Of a stretch of 10,349 bases of DNA, positions 6,382-10,349 are shown piece by piece. The stretch is taken from the NCBI GenBank assembly GCA_049509675.1, contig JBEKZQ010000222.1, forward strand, positions 1 through 10,349, read 5' to 3'. A model generated the notes under the pieces. The model did not search any database and was not told the DNA's origin. It saw only the letters and a list, made by a program, of their open reading frames with translations. Origin of the DNA: JBEKZQ01 sp049509675. GTDB lineage: Bacteria; Planctomycetota; Planctomycetia; Pirellulales; Thermoguttaceae. Within the stretch, counting starts at the first letter, position 1, and each line of letters opens with the position of its first letter. Position numbers and translations under genes: made by a program.

Positions 6382-6714
6382 ATGGCCAAAGCCGCCGCTA
6401 CCAAGAAACCGCTGACCAAGAGTGAACTGCTCACGAACATCGCCATCGCCAGTGAGATTTCCAAGAAGCAAGTGGCCGCCGTTCTGGAAGCCCTGGCCGC
6501 CGAGATCAAGAAAAGCCTCGGCAACAAGGGCCCCGGCGCCATCGCCATCCCGGGGTTGCTGAAGATCGAGAAGAAGCGCATCCCGGCCCGGGCTGCGAAA
6601 AAGAACGTGCCGAACCCCTTCAAGCCCGGCGAGCTCCGCGACGTCCCCGCCAAGCCGGCCTACAACAAGGTGAAGGTGCGAGCCTTGAAGACCCTCAAGG
6701 ACATGGCCAAGTAG
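6382..6714 (+). CDS. HU/IHF-family DNA-binding protein with Lys/Pro-rich arm
   Basis: 110 residues, slightly longer than standard HU (about 90). The frame is open upstream, but AGGAG at 6366-6370 and the first conserved residues support ATG 6382. Residues 2-11 are a short Ala/Lys extension. Residues 11-48 (LTKSELLTNIAIASEISKKQ and the following helix) form the dimerising helices. GPGAIAIPGLLKIEKK (50-65) is the central beta region. NPFKPGE (78-84) replaces the usual NPxTGE tip of the DNA-bending arm, with Pro79 as the likely intercalating residue. The tail VKVRALKTLKDMAK is the closing strand and helix. As a nucleoid protein it should bend and compact DNA as a dimer. The extra prolines and lysines around the arm differ from the classical family but look like an HU lineage variant. 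Its neighbours do not suggest a special partner. Confidence 0.9.
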   Translation: MAKAAATKKPLTKSELLTNIAIASEISKKQVAAVLEALAAEIKKSLGNKGPGAIAIPGLLKIEKKRIPARAAKKNVPNPFKPGELRDVPAKPAYNKVKVRALKTLKDMAK

Positions 6715-6776
6715 CCGCGGCGCGGCCGGACCGAGGGGAGACAAAATGGAGACAAAAGTGGAGGCCAGGGGTCGGA

Positions 6777-6921
6777 GACCAGGGGTCGGGAGTCTTTGTT
6801 TCGCGAAATGGCAAGATCGCGTCTTAAGAATGCCGATTCCCGGTATTCATCTCGCGCCGGCCACCGGTTTGTCCCCTTGAAAACTCTCGATCGGAAGAAA
6901 AAAGACTCCCGACCCCTGGTC
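6777..6921. repeat. 145-bp MITE-like inverted repeat
   Basis: CCAGGGGTCGGGAGTCTTT at 6779-6797 has a perfect inverted partner at 6901-6919; two more outer bases pair on each side, giving 21-bp arms. The interior (6798-6900) has no gene. Just before it are degenerate direct repeats: CCAGGGGTCGG at 6765-6775 and again at 6779-6789, and GGAGACAAAA at 6737-6746 and 6748-6757. This layered structure fits a non-autonomous transposon or REP/RAYT-type element inserted downstream of the HU gene. Confidence 0.75.
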
Positions 6922-7225
6922 CTCTTTCCAGAGAATCTTGCCGCAAACCAACTGGTGAGCGAGGCAAAACTGCACAGTTGCCGCCGCAGGGAACCAGAAG
7001 CCGGCACGATAGGCCGGGGGAACAAAAGCTAGTGTGCGGAATGGGCCTGCGGGCGGAAGACTTCGCGGACTTTGCAGTTCCCCTGCCAAACCCTTGGGGG
7101 CGCTTGACAAGCCAAATCCCCCCGATCAAGATCACGGTCGTCGGCCTGCCGCCGAGGGGTTCCGGCATGCATGACCCCGTGAACGCAATCTGAAATTACA
7201 TCAAGGTCTCCTCGGTTCAGATCAA
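6922..7225. other. Gene-poor stretch before the 952-residue enzyme gene
   Basis: No complete gene is supported. The stretch holds a perfect AACTGCACAGTT palindrome (about 6967-6978), the third copy of the 22-bp motif (7066-7087), and TTGACA at 7104-7109. That hexamer is a good -35 box, but 17 bp later there is only a weak CAAGAT, so the enzyme gene promoter is uncertain. At 7122-7193 a frame reads IKITVVGLPPRGSG before a TGA; it looks protein-like and could be a gene remnant. Confidence 0.4.
7066..7087 (+). repeat. Third copy of the 22-bp CGGACTTTGCAGTT motif
   Basis: It matches the minus-strand copy at 2617-2596 at 20 of 22 positions. It lies about 140 bp upstream of the 952-residue enzyme gene and points toward it, as the copy at 2711-2732 points toward the thioredoxin-NHL gene. 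Confidence 0.5.
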
Positions 7226-10084
7226 ATGCTTGCCAAGACCCGGGCTCCAACGTCGACGTGTGTCGCAGCGATTCTTCTGGTTCTGGCCGGGCAGTCCGTC
7301 CGTGCCGCGACGACTGCCAAGATCGTGCTCAAGAACGATTCGATCGAGTACGCGTTGAGCGCCGAGGGAAAGAACCTGAGCCTTTTGGCCAAGGGCAGCG
7401 GGAAAGAATATCTCGCCGGGCCCGGACAACAGGCCGTCGTGACGTTGAAGAAGGGCGGGACGAGTTACTCGCCCACGGCCTGCCGCTTTACGGCCGGCAA
7501 GATCGGCGGCGAAGGCACGCTCGTCGTCGAGTTCGCCGCGGCCCGTGCCGTGGTGACCGTAAGGGTGCGGTGTGCCAAGCGGTGCTTGTGCTTGGAAATC
7601 CAGTCGGTCGACGACCCGGCGGTCGAGGAAGTTTCGCTTCTGAACCTGGTCTTGACGACCGACCAGGCCAACGCGATGTCGGGCGTCGCCGCGGATGCCG
7701 AGTTTGCCTTCGCTCTGCGGGCATTGAACCTTCAGGTGCTGGGCACGGTGGGCGGCAAGCCGGCCTGCTTGTCGGCAACCGCGTCGCGACGGCGTGGTTT
7801 GGCCGGGGCCAAGGTCGGCCTGGCCGCCGGCCCCGTCGCCGAGATCCGGCAAGTGCTGAGGGACATGCTCGAAGAGGAAGGGGCCACCCGGTCGCTGCTG
7901 GGCGGTCCCTGGGCCCTGGACGCCCAGCCGAATCGCGGCTCGTACGTGTTCGCCGACGTGTCGGAGAAAAACATCGACGATTGGATCGCCCTGGCCAGAC
8001 TCGGCGGCATCCAGCAGATCCATTTCATCGGCTGGGAGCAGACGCTCGGACACTACTTTCCGCGCAAGGACGCCTTTCCCCACGGCCTGGCCGGCCTGAA
8101 GGCCGCGGTCGACAAGATCCACGCCGCCGGCCTGAAGGCGGGCATGCACACGTTGACCGGCGCCATCTCGCCCGGTGATCCTTGGGTGTCGCCGGTCCCT
8201 GATCCGCGCCTGGCCAGGGACGCAACCTTCACGCTTGCCGAATCCATCGAGGGAAAATCCACCGCGGTGCGGACCACGGAGAAGCCGGGCGACCTGGATG
8301 CGATTTGGGCCTATGGCGGCCGCGGAAACGTGCTCCAGGTCGGCGACGAGTTGATCCAGTACGAGGCGATCGCCCGGACCTCGCCCTACGGCTTCACCGG
8401 CTGCCATCGGGGCGCCTTCGGCACCAAGGTTCTGCCGCACGACCGCGGGACCCCGGTCCATTATCTTTTCGTCCGTTACCAGACGTTCCAGCCCGACGAG
8501 GACTCGACGCTGGTCGACGACCTGGCCGGGGCGATCGCGCAGGTGTTCAATACGTGCGGATTCGACATGATCTACCAGGACGGTTCCGAGGGGATGGCGG
8601 GCGGCTGGTACGGCATGGCAAGAATGCGCGAGGCGATTTTCAAGAAACTCCGTCGCGGCGCCCTGGTGGAAGCCAGCGCCTGGGGCCATTACGAATGGGC
8701 CTTTCATTCTCGTTTCGGCGCTTGGGATTATCCCAACTGGGGGCTCAAGCGTTTCGTCGACGCGCACTGCCGGAGCAACGAGGATTTTCGCCGCACGGCG
8801 CTGCTGCCCGCACAGCTCGGCTGGTGGGTCGTCCTGGGACCCGAGCGCGACCATCCGGCGGAAACGCCCGACGAGTTCGAGTATCTCTGTTGCAAGGCGT
8901 TGGCCTACGACACCCCGACTTCGTTCGAGGGAGTTTCGCTGGGTGGCGAGCCGGCCAACGCGCGACAGAATGAGTACCTGGCCATGCTGGGGCGCTACGA
9001 ACGATTGAGGCTGGCCGGCCGCTGCCCGGCGGCACTTCGGCAGAAACTCAAGACGGAGCAGGCCGACTTCCACCTGGTCGAGGCCGCCGACGGCGCGGCG
9101 GATTTCACTGCCATCGACTACCTGGCCCACAAGGTTACCGGGCTGGCCGACGGCAGCGACTCGTGGATCGCAGGCAACCGTAATGCGGCCCAACCGCTCA
9201 AGCTGAGGATCGACGCGCTCTATTCGGTCGAGCCTTACGACGGGCTCGGCGGCCGGGTGCTGGCCGACTTCGCCACGCCGGCTGAGTTCGTCGCCCAAGA
9301 GGCGGCCGACGGCGTGACGCAAACCTTCCAGGCCACCGCCGAGCCGTCGAAGGCGGGCAAGCCCAGCGGGCGTTACTCGGCCGCCAGCACCCGGAAGTCG
9401 CCGCAAGGCGCCTGGTCCCGGGCGTCGAAGGTCTTCAACCCGCCGTTGGATCTCAATCCGTTCGACGCACTGGGCGTCTGGATCTACGGCGACGGCCGAG
9501 GCGAACTGCTGAATCTCCAGTTGACCAATCCGACGCAGTTCTGGCCCACGCTGGACGAGCACTACGTCAAGCTCGATTTCCGGGGCTGGCGCTATTTCGA
9601 GCTCCTGGCGCGGGAGCGCGACGCCGACCAGTATGCCGACTACGCCTGGCCCTATCAGGACGTCTCGGCCGTCTATCGTTCGCCCCTCATTCACGACCAC
9701 GTCAGCGCGCTGAATCTCTGGTTCAACCGCGTGCCGCCGGGCGGCGAAGCAACGTGCTGCCTGGGACCGATCAAGGCCCTGCGGACGATGAAAACCCGGC
9801 TGAAGAACCCGGCCGTCACGGTCGGCGGAACAGAAATCGTTTTCGCGGTTGCCTTGGAGAGCGGCTGCTCGCTGGAGTTCGCGTCCGCTGCGGACTGCAA
9901 ACTATTCGACGAGCGCGGCAAACTGGTCCGGGAAGTCCGCGCGTTCGGACCGGCGCCCATCCTGGCGGCCGGCAATAACCCGATGAAGTTCCGTTGCGAG
10001 GCGGCAGCCGGTCCCGCGCTGCGGGCCAGGATCACGCTGCTCAGCGCCGGAGAGTCGGCCGGCAGGATTCCGGCGAACCGTTGA
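7226..10084 (+). CDS. Large secreted glycoside hydrolase-like protein, family not assigned
   Basis: 952 residues from ATG 7226. A signal peptide covers residues 1-27 (core VAAILLVLAG, cleavage after VRA). Residues 30-215 are beta-rich (DSIEYALSAEGKNLSLL), like the N-terminal sandwich of many large glycosidases. Residues about 245-600 look like a TIM barrel: IQQIHFIGWEQTLGHYFP (262-279), KIHAAGLKAGMHTLTGA (297-313), GFDMIYQDGSEG (445-456) and LVEASAWGHYEW (480-491). Asp452, Glu455 and Glu483 are candidate acidic catalytic residues. An insertion at about 340-415 contains GDELIQYEAI and TGCHRGAFGT, a small beta domain. Residues about 700-850 resemble a jelly-roll carbohydrate-binding domain (FDALGVWIYGDGRGELLNLQL, 746-766), followed by a final beta domain. 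It presumably cleaves a polysaccharide outside the cytoplasm; substrate and family are unknown to me. The ribosome site is weak (AAGG, about 20 nt upstream). The long open frame on the other strand is a composition shadow. Confidence 0.85.
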   Translation: MLAKTRAPTSTCVAAILLVLAGQSVRAATTAKIVLKNDSIEYALSAEGKNLSLLAKGSGKEYLAGPGQQAVVTLKKGGTSYSPTACRFTAGKIGGEGTLVVEFAAARAVVTVRVRCAKRCLCLEIQSVDDPAVEEVSLLNLVLTTDQANAMSGVAADAEFAFALRALNLQVLGTVGGKPACLSATASRRRGLAGAKVGLAAGPVAEIRQVLRDMLEEEGATRSLLGGPWALDAQPNRGSYVFADVSEKNIDDWIALARLGGIQQIHFIGWEQTLGHYFPRKDAFPHGLAGLKAAVDKIHAAGLKAGMHTLTGAISPGDPWVSPVPDPRLARDATFTLAESIEGKSTAVRTTEKPGDLDAIWAYGGRGNVLQVGDELIQYEAIARTSPYGFTGCHRGAFGTKVLPHDRGTPVHYLFVRYQTFQPDEDSTLVDDLAGAIAQVFNTCGFDMIYQDGSEGMAGGWYGMARMREAIFKKLRRGALVEASAWGHYEWAFHSRFGAWDYPNWGLKRFVDAHCRSNEDFRRTALLPAQLGWWVVLGPERDHPAETPDEFEYLCCKALAYDTPTSFEGVSLGGEPANARQNEYLAMLGRYERLRLAGRCPAALRQKLKTEQADFHLVEAADGAADFTAIDYLAHKVTGLADGSDSWIAGNRNAAQPLKLRIDALYSVEPYDGLGGRVLADFATPAEFVAQEAADGVTQTFQATAEPSKAGKPSGRYSAASTRKSPQGAWSRASKVFNPPLDLNPFDALGVWIYGDGRGELLNLQLTNPTQFWPTLDEHYVKLDFRGWRYFELLARERDADQYADYAWPYQDVSAVYRSPLIHDHVSALNLWFNRVPPGGEATCCLGPIKALRTMKTRLKNPAVTVGGTEIVFAVALESGCSLEFASAADCKLFDERGKLVREVRAFGPAPILAAGNNPMKFRCEAAAGPALRARITLLSAGESAGRIPANR

Positions 10085-10349
10085 TCCGCCTGTTACGTTG
10101 GCTGTCGATCTGTGCGTGCGAAATCGGCAAGCAGGCAAACTCCCAGGTGGATGTATGAAACCCGGATTATTCATGTGGGTCGAGGTCGCGCAAACCAATG
10201 GTGGGTCTCGCAAACCGATCAACGGTTGTCTAGCCCAAGTTACGCTGTTGCGCGGGAAAATGCAATGATTTGGGCCGGTCCGTGAATGTAAGTCCAATGG
10301 CGATGGCGTTTCTTTGGCCGCAAGGTGTTGTAGTGAAGACCTTCTTGCT
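10085..10349. other. Right-end stretch with direct repeats; possible insertion-sequence leader
   Basis: No complete gene. AACCCGGATTATTCATG (10158-10174) resembles, from memory, sequences near insertion-sequence ends in related genomes. GGTCGCGCAAACC (10184-10196) and GGTCTCGCAAACC (10204-10216) are a 12-of-13 direct repeat with 20-bp period. At the edge an open frame from GTG 10282 or ATG 10297 reads MAMAFLWPQGVVVKTFL and leaves the window. It could be the start of a transposase or another gene, but 17 codons do not allow a call. Confidence 0.35.

Noticed and set aside
7217..9700. 827-codon minus-strand open frame
   Set aside because: Antisense shadow of the 952-residue enzyme gene; no motifs, no signal, low-complexity Arg/Gly/Val-rich composition.

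Overview
The window looks like chromosomal DNA of a Planctomycetota bacterium, probably Pirellulales-like. This is inferred from the GC-rich sequence, the kinds of genes (a 24-residue leucine-rich-repeat lipoprotein, a thioredoxin-NHL fusion, a Lys/Pro-rich HU variant, two large secreted carbohydrate-active proteins), the generous intergenic spacing and the dense small palindromic repeats. No marker gene fixes the taxon.

Left third (1-2653): two minus-strand genes. The main one is a secreted protein of at least 742 residues that runs off the left edge. It joins an SGNH/GDSL-type hydrolase domain, an unassigned middle region and a GH99-like/WbsX-type glycosidase domain. A TATAAT promoter lies just upstream. 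Behind it is a small ORF carrying a metzincin-like zinc signature (HEFGHHFSVDH), either a compact gene or the 3' remnant of a larger one.

Middle (2796-6714): three plus-strand genes. They are an exported thioredoxin-like/NHL beta-propeller protein with a WTYCCINC motif (NHLRC2-like), a leucine-rich-repeat lipoprotein, and an HU-family DNA-binding protein. Between the first two lie tandem 25-bp palindromic repeats and a good promoter. A 102-bp hairpin element built on ACGCAAAG units has inserted at the 5' end of the LRR gene, and its right arm appears to supply the GTG start codon.

Right part (6715-10349): a 145-bp MITE-like inverted repeat, a gene-poor stretch, then a 952-residue secreted protein. 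That protein has a TIM-barrel-like glycosidase core and C-terminal beta-rich domains, and I cannot assign it to a named family. The last 265 bases hold short direct repeats and an insertion-sequence-like look, but no complete gene.

How the genes relate: the two big secreted proteins suggest polysaccharide breakdown (ester removal plus glycoside cleavage), but they are about 5 kb apart on opposite strands and do not form an operon. Each gene appears to be its own transcription unit. The most interesting signals are the hairpin-supplied start codon, the unclassified 952-residue enzyme, the compact metzincin-like ORF, and a 22-bp motif found three times, each time in the same orientation relative to a nearby gene.
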